Source: Natronolimnobius baerhuensis | GTDB taxonomy: Archaea; Halobacteriota; Halobacteria; Halobacteriales; Natrialbaceae | Assembly (NCBI RefSeq): GCF_002177135.1 | Contig: NZ_MWPH01000005.1 | Coordinates: 87,267-151,266, forward strand | DNA length: 64,000 nt | Reading direction: 5' to 3' | Shown: positions 51,851-61,810 of the stretch, one piece after another | Layout: each line of letters opens with the position of its first letter | Numbering within the stretch: the first letter of the stretch is position 1 | The notes under the pieces: model-generated | The model's input: the letters and a program-made list of their open reading frames with translations, nothing else | Databases searched by the model: none | Told to the model about the DNA's origin: nothing | Made by a program: the position numbers and the translations under genes

Positions 51851-52685
51851 ATGAGCGGACAAACACAGCTCCCCGGACCAGTGGGAGTGCGGTTTCGTCG
51901 AAACGAATGGCATTGAGTTGCACTATTGTCGCACCGGCGGGTCAGAGTCGCCGTTCGTCATCTCCCACGGCTTGACCGACGATGGGTACTGTCGGCTCGA
52001 GCTCGCCCGCGAACTCGAGGACGAGTTCGATGTCGTGCTGTACGACGCTCGCGGCCACGGGCGTTCCGACGCCCCGGACGAAGACTACGGCGCGTCTGAA
52101 CGGGCAGCGGACCTCTTCGGACTGCTCGAGGAACTCGCGATTGACGACCCAATCCTGTTCGGTCACTCCATGGGTGCCGATACGGTCACGGAAGCTGCGA
52201 CCCGCCGACCAGAGCTGCCGCGAGCGGTCATCCTCGAAGACCCTGTCTGGATGGTCGATGGGGTCAATAATGACGTGATCGAAGGCGACCCAGGAAAGAA
52301 TATCGAGGCACAGATTGCGGAGTGGCAAGACCGAAGCGTCGAGGAACTCCTCGAGGCCGAGACCATGTTCAGGGACCTTGTCGAGTCCGGCCAGCCAGAC
52401 CTCGCACAGCGAGTGGCCGAAGCCAGAGGCCGACTCCGACCCGAGATTGCCCGTGTGTTCGAGGCTGAGTTGCTCGACCCCACCGAAATATACGGCGATC
52501 TCGAGGCGCCGACACTTATCCTGAAAGCTGATGCGGATGAGGAAGAACGCGAGCGCGAACAGGAGATCACTGGGTACCTCCCAGATGGGCAACTCGTACA
52601 TGTAGACGACGCCGGACACTGTGTCTTCTGGGACGAGCGAGCGCGTGCAACCGAGGAACTTCGGACGTTCCTCCCGACGGTGTGA
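51851..52685 (+). CDS. Alpha/beta hydrolase, start probably frameshifted
   Basis: The catalytic frame can start at TTG 51918 (255 residues). The frame before it (GFVETNGIEL, just upstream of HYCRTGG) is hydrolase-like but has no ATG, while ATG 51851 (MSGQTQLPGPVG) is in another frame, so one indel near 51880 probably broke the N terminus. Motifs from the TTG start: nucleophile GHSMG at 82-86, oxyanion-hole HG after VIS at about 17, acid Asp near LILKADAD, catalytic His in DDAGHCVFW. Likely an esterase or hydrolase of the catabolic region; substrate unknown. Confidence 0.78.
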
Positions 52686-52861
52686 CGGTTACGGAGAGAA
52701 CAGCCGACAACGGTTTGGAGTAAAAAGATCTGTTGCAACAGCTGTTTCAAACGGTACAGAAACGGTATCTGACGAGAGGCTGAAACACGATCTACATCGA
52801 ATTCCCAGATAGGGTAACTGCAGCAGACCGCTTTCCACTGACTCCCAGGGTGGAATACGAC

Positions 52862-53533
52862 TTACTCTCGAGTCGCTATCGACGAGTGGGCAGCCAACGT
52901 ATGGCGAAGCAGGGATGCCTGGCCACGCCGGAGTTGGGCAGAGACGGCGGACGTCGAAATCTCGAGTTCGCCAGCTATGTCTTCCATCCGTGTCTCTCGA
53001 GGAACCTCGAAGTAGCCCTGCTCCAGTGCGGTCAGGAGTGTCTCGCGTTGACTGGCCGTAACGCCATACCGTCTTTCGTCGTCCCCACTTGCCTGTTCCT
53101 CGTAGAGATTACGGACTGAAAACGAGCGGTTCTGTTCGATACAGACCTCTCGAAACGAGTGCAGTGCCTCTCTCGAGGGGAATCGGCCAACGTATTCGAT
53201 CCCTGACGCCGATAGTGTCAACCGAATTGTGAGGATGTTTTCATCGATCGCGACGAACTGAAGCGTGTGTTGTTGCCCCTCCGGAGACAGTTCACACCGG
53301 TACAACCGCCGGTCAGGCAACGCAGTGAGGCACTCGTACGTCGACACAGTCGGATCATCGTCTAGTGCGGACTCGTATGTCTGAAAGTCATCGCCTGCGG
53401 CCCAGAAGACGAACGTCCACGGGTCGTCGGCCAGCGACCGAATATCTTCGACCTCAAGTACCATCTCTGGCACTTCAGCCAGTGCCTGTTCCCCCACCGG
53501 ATTCCCGATTGCCAGTTTGCCAATTAATGCCAC
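52862..53533 (-). CDS. Bacterio-opsin-activator-type HTH-10 regulator
   Basis: 223 residues with GTG start at 53533. The C terminus is the haloarchaeal HTH-10 domain: GVTASQRETLLTALEQGYFE, VPRETRMEDIAGELEISTSA, VSAQLRRGQASLLRHTL. The N-terminal part (about 1-150) is the bat-type sensor fold. It probably regulates the nearby hydrolase or the catabolic genes. It is convergent with the hydrolase gene: both end in the 52686-52861 gap. Confidence 0.88.
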   Translation of the reverse strand: MALIGKLAIGNPVGEQALAEVPEMVLEVEDIRSLADDPWTFVFWAAGDDFQTYESALDDDPTVSTYECLTALPDRRLYRCELSPEGQQHTLQFVAIDENILTIRLTLSASGIEYVGRFPSREALHSFREVCIEQNRSFSVRNLYEEQASGDDERRYGVTASQRETLLTALEQGYFEVPRETRMEDIAGELEISTSAVSAQLRRGQASLLRHTLAAHSSIATRE

Positions 53534-53634
53534 ACACTGTCATGGGAGATGCCCCATCATAATTCTCAGTGTCACAGAGCTGAAGGACCGTGACACAAGG
53601 TGTGAAAAACGTCCCAGAAGAAGTCGAAGACCGT

Positions 53635-54405
53635 TCAGGAGCTGCTGTAGAGCGAGTTGACTTCGATCACGTTCGCGGTTTGGACAAGTTGATCCTGTAA
53701 CTCACTCGAGATGCGTTCATCAGTTATCCGACGAGCCGGGCCGGAGATACTCAGGGCACCAATTCCACCCGTTCCAGAGACGTTCACCGGCGTTCCGATA
53801 CAACGGACCCCCAGAATGTTCTCTTCATCATCGATTGCATAGCCGCGCGACGCCGTCGTCTCGAGTTCCTGGTGTAACGTTTCAGCGTCGGTGATCGTGT
53901 GTGGTGTCCGCTCGGTGAACGTCGTCTCAGTGACGATCTCGTCGACCTGCGCAGACGGGAGTTCACCAAGGATTGCTTTGCCAAGTGAGGTCGAATGCAG
54001 TGGCATCCGATCGCCGACTGACGACACCGTTTGGACGGCTGACCCGCCCTTTCCCTTCTCGAGGTAGACAACGTGGTCGCCTTCTTTGGCACCGAAATGA
54101 ACGACTTCACCGGTGGTCGCTGCAAGTTCCCGGACTTGCTCGCGAACGGTATCCGGGTTTGCCACCCAACTTTTGACGGACTCTGCAGTACTCAAAAACT
54201 CGAGGCTAAGCCGATAGGCGTGGTCTTCTTTGACGACCAGTCCGGTGTCAGTAAGCGTCGCAAGGTGGCCATGCACTGTGCTTTTCGAGATGCCGAGTTC
54301 AGTTGCAAGTTCTGTCACCCCGACAGGCCCACGCTCCTGTAGTAGCGTGATGATGCGACAGGTCTTCTTCGCCGAGTCGACCTGCCGTGGAACTGCTGTG
54401 GACAT
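53635..54405 (-). CDS. IclR-family regulator
   Basis: 256 residues from ATG 54405. The N-terminal winged helix (CRIITLLQERGPVGVTELATELGISKSTVHGHLATLTDTGLV) and C-terminal effector domain (GEVVHFGAKEGDHVVYLEKG...LHSTSLGKAILGELP...GYAIDDEENILGVRCIG) are complete. It is a close paralogue of the protein at 62902-63666; both end NVIEVNSLYS. The pair brackets the sugar-acid genes. A TATA-like TATATAAA (complement of 54459-54467) lies about 60 bases upstream of the start. Confidence 0.94.
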   Translation of the reverse strand: MSTAVPRQVDSAKKTCRIITLLQERGPVGVTELATELGISKSTVHGHLATLTDTGLVVKEDHAYRLSLEFLSTAESVKSWVANPDTVREQVRELAATTGEVVHFGAKEGDHVVYLEKGKGGSAVQTVSSVGDRMPLHSTSLGKAILGELPSAQVDEIVTETTFTERTPHTITDAETLHQELETTASRGYAIDDEENILGVRCIGTPVNVSGTGGIGALSISGPARRITDERISSELQDQLVQTANVIEVNSLYSSS

Positions 54406-55438
54406 ACCAGAAACAAGCGGTTCGAACCGGATAGAGGATGACGTTCGCCGTCTGAACCATTTATATACTGTATCTGTGTATGCCACTCGAGTAGGGACAA
54501 ACCACTGCATCAACGCTGAATCGTTCGGGCAGTGTGAACGTCTTGTGCGTACAAATGAATGGCCTCGAGTCCACACATAAATATAGCAAATTCCAGATAG
54601 TAAGGGATACATACCATCTACGCGTTAATATAGAGGATAACAGAAACTTCTGTTGGAGATCATCCACAATTCACCGTCAGAGGCCGTATCGTAGACGGTT
54701 CTGTAGATAATCGGTAAGGTGGGAATCTAGGAACGACTAATGTCGTATAGGGAGCAACCCCTCACAGCAAATCGGATGCAGTAATCACAAAAAGGGAGTA
54801 AGAAGGTAGTAGAGTCGATGTGCAAGATTTGGTTTCGAGAACGTCAGCTCCAATCGAAGTTTAGTAGTCACCAGTTTCGTATAATATTATGCATTCATAT
54901 ATAATTTAGGCAACTAAAATATGGCTGTCAATATAACTATAAATCTCTTGATAGAATCGGCACGACCGGATGTCTCTCGAGCAGAGAAACAATTGGAAGG
55001 TATGACGACAGCCGAAACTGGTTCGGCCACATCGAATAACGACTGAGAGCCGCCGTATCGGCTGTCAGCGCGAGGAGAGTCGTCTCGAGTACGGGGAGGA
55101 AGCTATCGCAGGGCCAGTAGAAACCACACAGCAGGCGGTGATTTACACAGGTATGAGTGTCAATAGAGGTGCGGAGGAGACAACATCGAAGAGCGACACG
55201 ATGTTCGAAGCGGTCGAACGCAAAGGAATTGGGGGAAAGAGCCACCGAAGCGGATAGCAACAGCAGGTGACAGCCACAGAGAGCAGTTGTTACACACTGC
55301 TGTGGGAGAGACAGAGGACCAGAGAGCCCGTTGACGATCATGTGTTATCTGGGGCGATTCGAACACACCGAACGGGAAAAGTCGGGGACTCTTGCATGGA
55401 TGAGCACATATATACCTCCGTATTCATAACTCTCTGTC
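54406..55438. other. Long intergenic region
   Basis: About 1 kb with no supportable gene. A TATA-like element for the IclR gene is near 54459-54467. AT-rich stretches near 54880-54950. Frames seen are short and lack family features. Confidence 0.5.
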
Positions 55439-55945
55439 ATGCCGATTGAGACAATCTTGCTTGCCGTTAGTGACCAGGACGCAGACCGTGTGGCCGAACT
55501 GACTGACACCGTACTCGAGTATGCTGCCCCGCTTGTTGCGACGGTCGTTATCGGCCACCCAATCGCCACCGAAACGGGAAGCATTCCAAATGCATCCACG
55601 CCAGTATTCGGCTCACAACATCCCTACGTGCTCTCGCAAAACGAATACGATGAGGTCCTCGAGGAGTACACCGACGGTGAGGATCTGGATGATGCAGTGT
55701 CAAAACACGACGCCGTTCAAGAAGCAGCACGCCGATTAGCCGACAGTGGCGTCGAGTATCACGTCCGTGGCGTCGTCGGCGAGTCGAGTGACGGGCTCGT
55801 TGCCCTTGCGGAGGAAACCAGTGCAGATCGACTTGTAATCGGCGGCAAGCGTCGTTCGCCGACGGAGAAGGTCGTCTTTGGGAGCGTCGTCCAGACGGTA
55901 CTGATCGAGTCACCGTGTCCAGTAACGTTCGTGCAGGACGAGTGA
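55439..55945 (+). CDS. Universal stress protein UspA family
   Basis: 168 residues. IETILLAVSDQDADRVAELT at the start and, at the end, RLVIGGKRRSPTEKVVFGSV followed by VLIESPCPVTFV give the ATP-binding GxxGRxxxxxxxxGS-type motif of Usp proteins. Usp proteins are cytoplasmic dimers that sense energy or stress state. Stands alone between long intergenic stretches. Confidence 0.9.
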   Translation: MPIETILLAVSDQDADRVAELTDTVLEYAAPLVATVVIGHPIATETGSIPNASTPVFGSQHPYVLSQNEYDEVLEEYTDGEDLDDAVSKHDAVQEAARRLADSGVEYHVRGVVGESSDGLVALAEETSADRLVIGGKRRSPTEKVVFGSVVQTVLIESPCPVTFVQDE

Positions 55946-56292
55946 CCTGGCAGCTGGAACCACGTCTCGGCCAGTCCGGAGAACACTCCACACAGACTGG
56001 AACTGACAGACAGTAATCCGGAGATGTGAGCGTGTTGCGATCATCTTTTACCCAAACAGTGACACCAGTGTTACCGGGTCTATATATGGATTCGGTGCCG
56101 ATAGCAACCAATGACTGAACCACACAGTCAGTTGGTGAGGGGGGTTGGGAAGGAGGAACGGACCCCGACAGTGCCAGCTGCTCAGGTCGGCGACTGGACA
56201 GCAGCAATCGACCGACAACAGCATCGAACACACGCAGTGAGCACCGGCGAGAACAGGGCGCGCCAGCACCGAACCGTGGCGTCCCGAAGCAA
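55946..56292. other. Intergenic region
   Basis: No gene recognised; a CTATATATGG box at 56079-56088 could be part of a promoter for the downstream VOC gene but lies about 210 bases away. Confidence 0.4.
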
Positions 56293-57126
56293 ATGACTGC
56301 CGAGCCACTCATTCCGGACCGCGCACAGATCAGGCGCGTTGCACTCGTCGTCACAGACCTCGAGGAGATGGTCGCGTTCTATCGAGACGTGGTTGGACTC
56401 ACGGTTCGGTCACAAGCAAAGACCACGGCGACGCTTGGCACCGACGAGCAGCCATTACTCGAGTTACGGCAAGACGAAGATGCACCGCCACGAACTCGAG
56501 AACAGGCAGGACTGTTCCATACGGCGTTTAAGGTTCCCTCGCGCGCTGCGTTAGGTGGGGCACTCGAGCGCGTACGAAGCGAGTGGGACCTCGATGGTGC
56601 CTCCGACCACTACGTCAGCGAGGCGCTGTATCTCACTGATCCCGAGAAAAACGGCGTTGAGATCTACGTTGATAAGCCAAAAGACGCGTGGCCGCGTGCA
56701 GACGATGGTTCGATTCAGATTGGAACGATTCCACTCGATATCGGCGTGATTGGCGCCCAGTCAGACGGCAGTGTGGCCGTCCCGCCCGAGACGACAGTTG
56801 GTCACGTCCATCTCGAGGCAACGTCGCTGCAAGCGGCGCAGTCGTTTTACGTCGAGACACTTGGCCTGACCGTGCAAACGGCGATACGCTCAGCGGTGTT
56901 CCTTGCCGCTGGTGACTATCATCACCATCTCGGCGTGAATACGTGGACTGGACGCTCCCAGCCAACAGGCGGGCGCGGACTATCGTGGTTCGAGATTATC
57001 GTTCCCGATGAGTCGATTGCGACAGTTCGACAGCGACTCGCAGATACTGAAGATGTTGTCGACCACGGGGAATTCCTCGAGATCAGCGATCCAGACGGGA
57101 TTTCGATTCGAATTCGAACACCCTAA
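56293..57126 (+). CDS. Two-domain VOC protein, CatE-like
   Basis: 277 residues with two vicinal-oxygen-chelate domains: RRVALVVTDLEEMVAFYRDV, VGLTVRSQ...LEL...LFHTAFKVPSR (about 14-120) and VGHVHLEATSLQAAQSFYVE, TLGLTV...HHLGVNTW (about 167-275). Metal ligands expected: His78 in LFHTAF, Glu in GVEIYV, and the HVHLEA/HHLG histidines. The family includes catechol-2,3-dioxygenases and glyoxalases, often annotated CatE in haloarchaea. Substrate unknown. Confidence 0.86.
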   Translation: MTAEPLIPDRAQIRRVALVVTDLEEMVAFYRDVVGLTVRSQAKTTATLGTDEQPLLELRQDEDAPPRTREQAGLFHTAFKVPSRAALGGALERVRSEWDLDGASDHYVSEALYLTDPEKNGVEIYVDKPKDAWPRADDGSIQIGTIPLDIGVIGAQSDGSVAVPPETTVGHVHLEATSLQAAQSFYVETLGLTVQTAIRSAVFLAAGDYHHHLGVNTWTGRSQPTGGRGLSWFEIIVPDESIATVRQRLADTEDVVDHGEFLEISDPDGISIRIRTP

Positions 57127-57205
57127 TCGCTGAGACAGCTACCTGCAACGGACAAAAACGAGTGTCGAAAACAGCGGTATCGATCAAAATGGTGCGTCTG
57201 CGGTG

Positions 57206-58444
57206 TTAGCTTTGGTCCTGACTCGCAATCGACGGTGATTGGCGACCAGAGGTTTGCTTAATCACGAGTGCGAAGACAGCGATTACGACGAGTGCGCCGC
57301 CCCACATCGTGAGCGTGGTCGCACGGCCGAACTCATTAATCAGCGGTGCGGGAGCGAACGGTGAGATAGCGAATCCGAGGTACATCATCATCGTCACGCC
57401 ACTGAGTGCACGGCCACGGTACTCCTTATCGACAGCTGCTGCCACCCAGTCGTTTGCCGTCGGGAGGATGAGTCCGAGTCCACCGGCACCGATAACGATT
57501 CCGATGAAGATGAGCGCAAAGCTCTGTGTCAGACCGATCAGCACGTAGCCGACGCTCGCAACAGCGAACGCGATGACCACGATGGTTCCGTGGCGCAGGC
57601 GACTCTTGATTCGACCGTAAAGTGCCGCAGCGACGAATCCGGCGAGCATCGCTGCCGAAAGGGCAATACCAGTCAGCGACCCGCTGATATCCAGACTATC
57701 CTGAAGGTAGTACGGCACCTCGATCTGGATGAGGTTATTCGTCAGGTAGCCAAAGACAACAACACCGTAGATGCCAAGCAATAGCAGTGCTGGCGAGTCC
57801 CGGATGATTTTCCGGACGGCCTCGAGTCGGCCGATATCGTCACTGGCACTACTTTCTTCCTGAGTCACCACTGGCTCGTGCAGGTAGCGGATGACCGGCG
57901 GTAACAGGAGCAGCGCCAGTGCGTAGACGAGAAACAGGTACCGCCAGTTGAAGTCAGCGATAAGTCCGCCGAGGACGACAGCGATGGCACCGGCACCGGC
58001 TGAGACGGCGCTGTACCACCCCATTATCGTCTCGCGACGGCCCCCAGAGTAGTAGTCTGCGATCAACGTTGGAATCGTGACCATTACTGTCGCCACGGCG
58101 ATTCCATCGAGGATGCGAGTCGCGAGGATCAAGTAAAGTGAATCGAGGAAGAAGGCGATGCTCGTCCCGATCCCGTAAATGATGATTGCGGCGATCAGAA
58201 TCGGTTTGCGACGGTACTTATCCAGCATAATCCCGACGATCGGGGCGACGATGACGACGATCGGTGCCGACATCGTGCTCACGAGTTGCGCTAACGTCTC
58301 GGAGTTATCCAGATGCGAATACGTGCTTTGGATTTCGGGGATGTTCGGATTGATGAGGCCGCCGGAAAACGATGCCATCACACCGATGCCGAGCAGGGTA
58401 GCCAGCATCGGCCAGTTGATGGGGCTGCTCGTGTCAGTTCCCAT
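57206..58444 (-). CDS. MFS transporter
   Basis: 412 residues with about 12 hydrophobic segments. The loop 2-3 signature GIMLDKYRRKPIL (about 70-82) is the GxxxDrxGRR motif of major facilitator proteins; PxxG elements occur in the fifth helix region. The central loop EEERSSASDD-like segment near 205 separates halves. In the cytoplasmic membrane; may import sugar acids used by the neighbouring enzymes. Confidence 0.9.
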   Translation of the reverse strand: MGTDTSSPINWPMLATLLGIGVMASFSGGLINPNIPEIQSTYSHLDNSETLAQLVSTMSAPIVVIVAPIVGIMLDKYRRKPILIAAIIIYGIGTSIAFFLDSLYLILATRILDGIAVATVMVTIPTLIADYYSGGRRETIMGWYSAVSAGAGAIAVVLGGLIADFNWRYLFLVYALALLLLPPVIRYLHEPVVTQEESSASDDIGRLEAVRKIIRDSPALLLLGIYGVVVFGYLTNNLIQIEVPYYLQDSLDISGSLTGIALSAAMLAGFVAAALYGRIKSRLRHGTIVVIAFAVASVGYVLIGLTQSFALIFIGIVIGAGGLGLILPTANDWVAAAVDKEYRGRALSGVTMMMYLGFAISPFAPAPLINEFGRATTLTMWGGALVVIAVFALVIKQTSGRQSPSIASQDQS

Positions 58445-58651
58445 TGTCGGTCACTCGAGTTACGCGAGAGAGGCAATTTTCAGAGAGGCCCATACTTGCG
58501 AGTGTGCTGTTACTCCATGCCATTCAACTCGAGCTAATGCACCTCTATTATAAAAGATTGTGGATTGTTGTTCACCCGGATTTGCCAGGGGGCGTGAGTG
58601 TCTCGAGCGACCCACTCCAGCACTGTCAGTCGCAACGGGTACGCGAGCGTC

Positions 58652-59698
58652 TTACAGCCACTGGATACAGACAGGCTCTGGGATCGAGGCTCGTTTGCCC
58701 GCAGGAATCAGCGAGCCAGTTTCCTCGTCGATCCAGAACGCAGTGATATCGTCACTGTCGCGATTCGCCGCGAACAAGAACTCACCAGCGGGGCCAACCG
58801 CGAAGTGACGCGGCCACTCGCCGCCACTCGAGGAACTCGCGACGCTCTCGAGGTCGCCATCGGCAATTGCAAACGTCACGATTGCATCCTGTCCGCGGTT
58901 TGAGGCAAAGAGGTAGCGTCCCGAGGGGTGAACCGCAATTTCGGCGGTTTTGTTTTGGCCGGAGAACGCATCCGGGAGCGTCGAGACGGTTGCGTGCTCG
59001 TCGAGCGAGCCGTCTGTGGCCCGCGTGTAACTCGTCACGGTCGAGTTGAGTTCGTTGATCACGTAGAGGTATGTTCCGTCCGGGCCAAACGCAAGATGGC
59101 GCGGACCGGCTCCCGGATCAGTTTCCGTCTCAGCACACCGCTCGAGTCGTTGGCCCTCGTGGTCGATTTCGTAGGTCACGATCCGGTCGGTACCAAGATC
59201 AGGGACGTAGACGAAGCGATTGTCCGGACCAGGCGTGATCGAGTGTGGGTGTGGCTCCGTCTGGCGCTCGTCGTGGACGCTCGAGCCGTGATGGTCGATG
59301 ACAGCAGTGGGGTCGTCGATGGTCCCATCCGCGTCGATAGGGAGCATCGAGATAGCACTACCATGATAGTGGGCCACGAATAGGAACTGCCCGGTTGCGT
59401 CGACACTGCAGTGACACGGGCTGGAAACGCCACTCAGTGCCGTACCGATGTTGGTCAATGAGCCTGTTTCTTGGTCGACATCATAGGCGACGATACGACC
59501 CTCGTCTTCCTCGCGAACAGCGGCATACAGGACCGCATCGCTCGGATGTGAGGCGACGAACGTCGGATCAGGGCCGGCATCGACCTCGTCGCGGATGTCG
59601 ATCGAGCCAGTTGCTGAATCAATCGCGACAGTGTACACGCCAGGAGTCTCTGCAGCACTATACGTACCGACGGCTGCAATATGCGTCTCAGATGTCAC
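58652..59698 (-). CDS. Lactonase family beta-propeller protein (6-phosphogluconolactonase-like)
   Basis: 348 residues, ATG 59698. Seven-bladed beta propeller pattern with repeated FAPDG/HPSGRYLFASNR-type blades (SDAVLYAAV, GQFLFVAHY, NRFVYVPDLG, GTYLYVINEL, GRYLFASNRG, GEFLFAANRD). The family includes YbhE-type lactonases. In this cluster it could open the aldarolactone made by the neighbouring uronate-dehydrogenase-like enzyme. Confidence 0.92.
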   Translation of the reverse strand: MTSETHIAAVGTYSAAETPGVYTVAIDSATGSIDIRDEVDAGPDPTFVASHPSDAVLYAAVREEDEGRIVAYDVDQETGSLTNIGTALSGVSSPCHCSVDATGQFLFVAHYHGSAISMLPIDADGTIDDPTAVIDHHGSSVHDERQTEPHPHSITPGPDNRFVYVPDLGTDRIVTYEIDHEGQRLERCAETETDPGAGPRHLAFGPDGTYLYVINELNSTVTSYTRATDGSLDEHATVSTLPDAFSGQNKTAEIAVHPSGRYLFASNRGQDAIVTFAIADGDLESVASSSSGGEWPRHFAVGPAGEFLFAANRDSDDITAFWIDEETGSLIPAGKRASIPEPVCIQWL

Positions 59699-59752
59699 AC
59701 TCGAGTAGTCAGACTACGCGATATTGATTGTTCTGGTGTGCCCCAACTCAAG

Positions 59753-60610
59753 TCACGATGAGTCATCCTGTGGCGGGGCTGTCCACTCGGCTGCGTCATC
59801 GACTGGGTCGTAGCCGAGTCGGTCACGAGCGTTCCGAAGCGAAAACCACCGGCGGTCGTTATCGCTGACGCCGTGGAAGATATCGAACTCGACGGACTTG
59901 TCCTGCAGACAACACTCGATGAGGTGTGCAAAATCACGGCGCGAGTGCCACATTGCCTTCATTCGGTTCACAGCGCGGTCGTACGCCTCGCTCGAGCGAT
60001 CCCAGTCACCAGCATCGACACCGAACTCCGCGTCACCGTAGGGATGGTCGTACTGCTCGGAATTGACCGTACAGATACGAAGCGCGTAGAACTGTGTCGG
60101 AAACTCGACGTGGTCCGCTTCGATGTACTGACGCCCCAGTAATTCACCGAACGCTTTGGTCGTCCCGTAGTACGAATCAGGCCGAATCGGATCCGTTGGA
60201 CGGACCGTAATGTCGTGGTCAGGTCGGTAGATATCGGGGGCGTGCTCGAGTTCGTACTGTCCGACGACGTGATTCGTCGAGCCGTAGATGAAGGTCTCGA
60301 CACCAGCATCACGCGCTGCGGTAAGTGCGTTGTACATGCCGAGAATGTTCGGCTCGAAGACGTCGTCCCAGTTCCCGTCGGTGTAGGGATAGGCGGCGAG
60401 ATGAATCACGGCGTCCTGTCCCGTAAACGCCGGGCGGATCGCGTCGGAGTCCGCGATATCGGCAACGTGCGTATCGAACGAGCCGTAGGGGTGATCAGCA
60501 GGTCGGTCCGATCTATTCAGGTACGTGAAATTGTAGTCGTCTGTCGCATCCAGGTGGTCGATGATCGCAGTCCCGCATCTCCCATAGGAACCGGTCACGA
60601 GAACGTCCAT
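59753..60610 (-). CDS. NAD-dependent epimerase/dehydratase, uronate-dehydrogenase-like
   Basis: 285 residues from ATG 60610. Rossmann motif TGSYGRCG at 6-13, YGSTNHVVG active-site strand, and YYGTTKAFGE containing the SDR Tyr-x3-Lys catalytic pair. Length and LRICTVNSEQ segment match uronate dehydrogenases, which oxidise hexuronates to aldarolactones. It lies directly next to a lactonase and sugar-acid dehydratases, which supports that role; other sugar-nucleotide substrates remain possible. Confidence 0.82.
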   Translation of the reverse strand: MDVLVTGSYGRCGTAIIDHLDATDDYNFTYLNRSDRPADHPYGSFDTHVADIADSDAIRPAFTGQDAVIHLAAYPYTDGNWDDVFEPNILGMYNALTAARDAGVETFIYGSTNHVVGQYELEHAPDIYRPDHDITVRPTDPIRPDSYYGTTKAFGELLGRQYIEADHVEFPTQFYALRICTVNSEQYDHPYGDAEFGVDAGDWDRSSEAYDRAVNRMKAMWHSRRDFAHLIECCLQDKSVEFDIFHGVSDNDRRWFSLRNARDRLGYDPVDDAAEWTAPPQDDSS

Positions 60611-60717
60611 GCGAAACCGATGCGAAGACACGGAAAATAAACTTCCGATCCGCTGTGACAGGCGAGCGAGTCTGCTCGAGACCAGCGGCTCGTTTCAGTT
60701 CGCGATTCGACGAGTGC

Positions 60718-61800
60718 TCACTTCTCGCCGCCGTTCACGCACGTCAGCAGTCCGTTGACGTACGCAATTGCGTGCGCTCGAGAGCGGTGCCCCCACTTGG
60801 TATCGTCGACGATCTCGGGGACGTGATCCGGGACCATGACGCCGTCAAAGCCGACTTCGTCGAGTGCTTTGAGGACGGCCAGCGTATCGAAGTTGCTCTC
60901 GTCGTCGTCGAGGAACGTCTCGGTGAAACGCGGCCACGTACCGATCACATCGCGAAGGTGGACGAACACGATATCGTCGTTCTTCCCGAAGTGATTGATG
61001 ACCTCGATAACGTCCGTCTCAGGCATCTCGGAGAAGCACCCGAGGCAAAGCTTGAGGCCGTGGTTGTCGCTTGGAACGATTTCCATGGCTCGCTCGAACG
61101 CCTCGCGATTGCGGAACAGCCGAGGGATGCCACCAAGCTGTTCGACGGTCGGTGGGTCAGCCGGATGCAGCGCCAGCTGAACGCCAGCCTCCTCGGCGAC
61201 TGGAAGCACTTCCTCGAGGAAGCGCTCGTAGTTTTCCCAGAGTTCTGCCTCGCTGTACTCGCGCTCGACGCTTGGTGCTCGCTCGTAGGGCTGTGTGAGA
61301 TCGTCAATGTCGAACTCTCGACCGCGAGCGCCGCCGCGTACGCGGGTCGTCTGTGAGGTTCGCATCGGAACGACACCGCGTGGGTTCCACTGGTAGCCCA
61401 AGATCGGAATGTCGGCCTGTCCCAGATTCCGAATGAGGGTTTTAATCGTCTCGAGTTGGTCGTCCTGACCGTCTTTGCCGAGCATGATCTTTCCGTAGAT
61501 GTTGTAGCTCAGCGACTGAATGCCCATGAGACGCAATCCGGCGTCTTCTGCACGACGGCGGGCCTGGACGAGTTCGGAGACTGATGGAATCACGCCCTCG
61601 TCGATCGTGATCGTTTCGTCGTCATCGCTGCCTTCATCTGTGAACACGTCACCGCGTGGAGCGCGGTGGTCCAGAAAGATATCCGAGATGCCGATCTGGC
61701 GACAGAACTGCAGGCGCTCATCGGACAGCGTTCGCGTTCGAGTCCCGGCACGCAACGGAAGGTCGGAATCGTGACTCTCGAGTGATGGAGTGTGACTCAT
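60718..61800 (-). CDS. uxuA: Mannonate dehydratase
   Basis: 360 residues from ATG 61800. Xylose-isomerase-like barrel. QLALHPADPP near 200, LKLCLGCFSEM near 240, IVFVHLRDV near 270 and MVPDH near 322 hold the His, Cys, His and Asp metal ligands of UxuA. Converts D-mannonate to 2-keto-3-deoxygluconate. The adjacent downstream DHDPS-family enzyme could take the next step. The gene order suggests one operon with the aldolase gene (10-base gap). Confidence 0.88.
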   Translation of the reverse strand: MSHTPSLESHDSDLPLRAGTRTRTLSDERLQFCRQIGISDIFLDHRAPRGDVFTDEGSDDDETITIDEGVIPSVSELVQARRRAEDAGLRLMGIQSLSYNIYGKIMLGKDGQDDQLETIKTLIRNLGQADIPILGYQWNPRGVVPMRTSQTTRVRGGARGREFDIDDLTQPYERAPSVEREYSEAELWENYERFLEEVLPVAEEAGVQLALHPADPPTVEQLGGIPRLFRNREAFERAMEIVPSDNHGLKLCLGCFSEMPETDVIEVINHFGKNDDIVFVHLRDVIGTWPRFTETFLDDDESNFDTLAVLKALDEVGFDGVMVPDHVPEIVDDTKWGHRSRAHAIAYVNGLLTCVNGGEK

Positions 61801-61810
61801 CGAGCGTATC

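Noticed and set aside
54937..55341. 134-codon minus-strand frame in the 54.4-55.4 kb gap
   Set aside because: Cys- and Ser-rich, not acidic, no family feature and no promoter or start context; looks like a random open frame.
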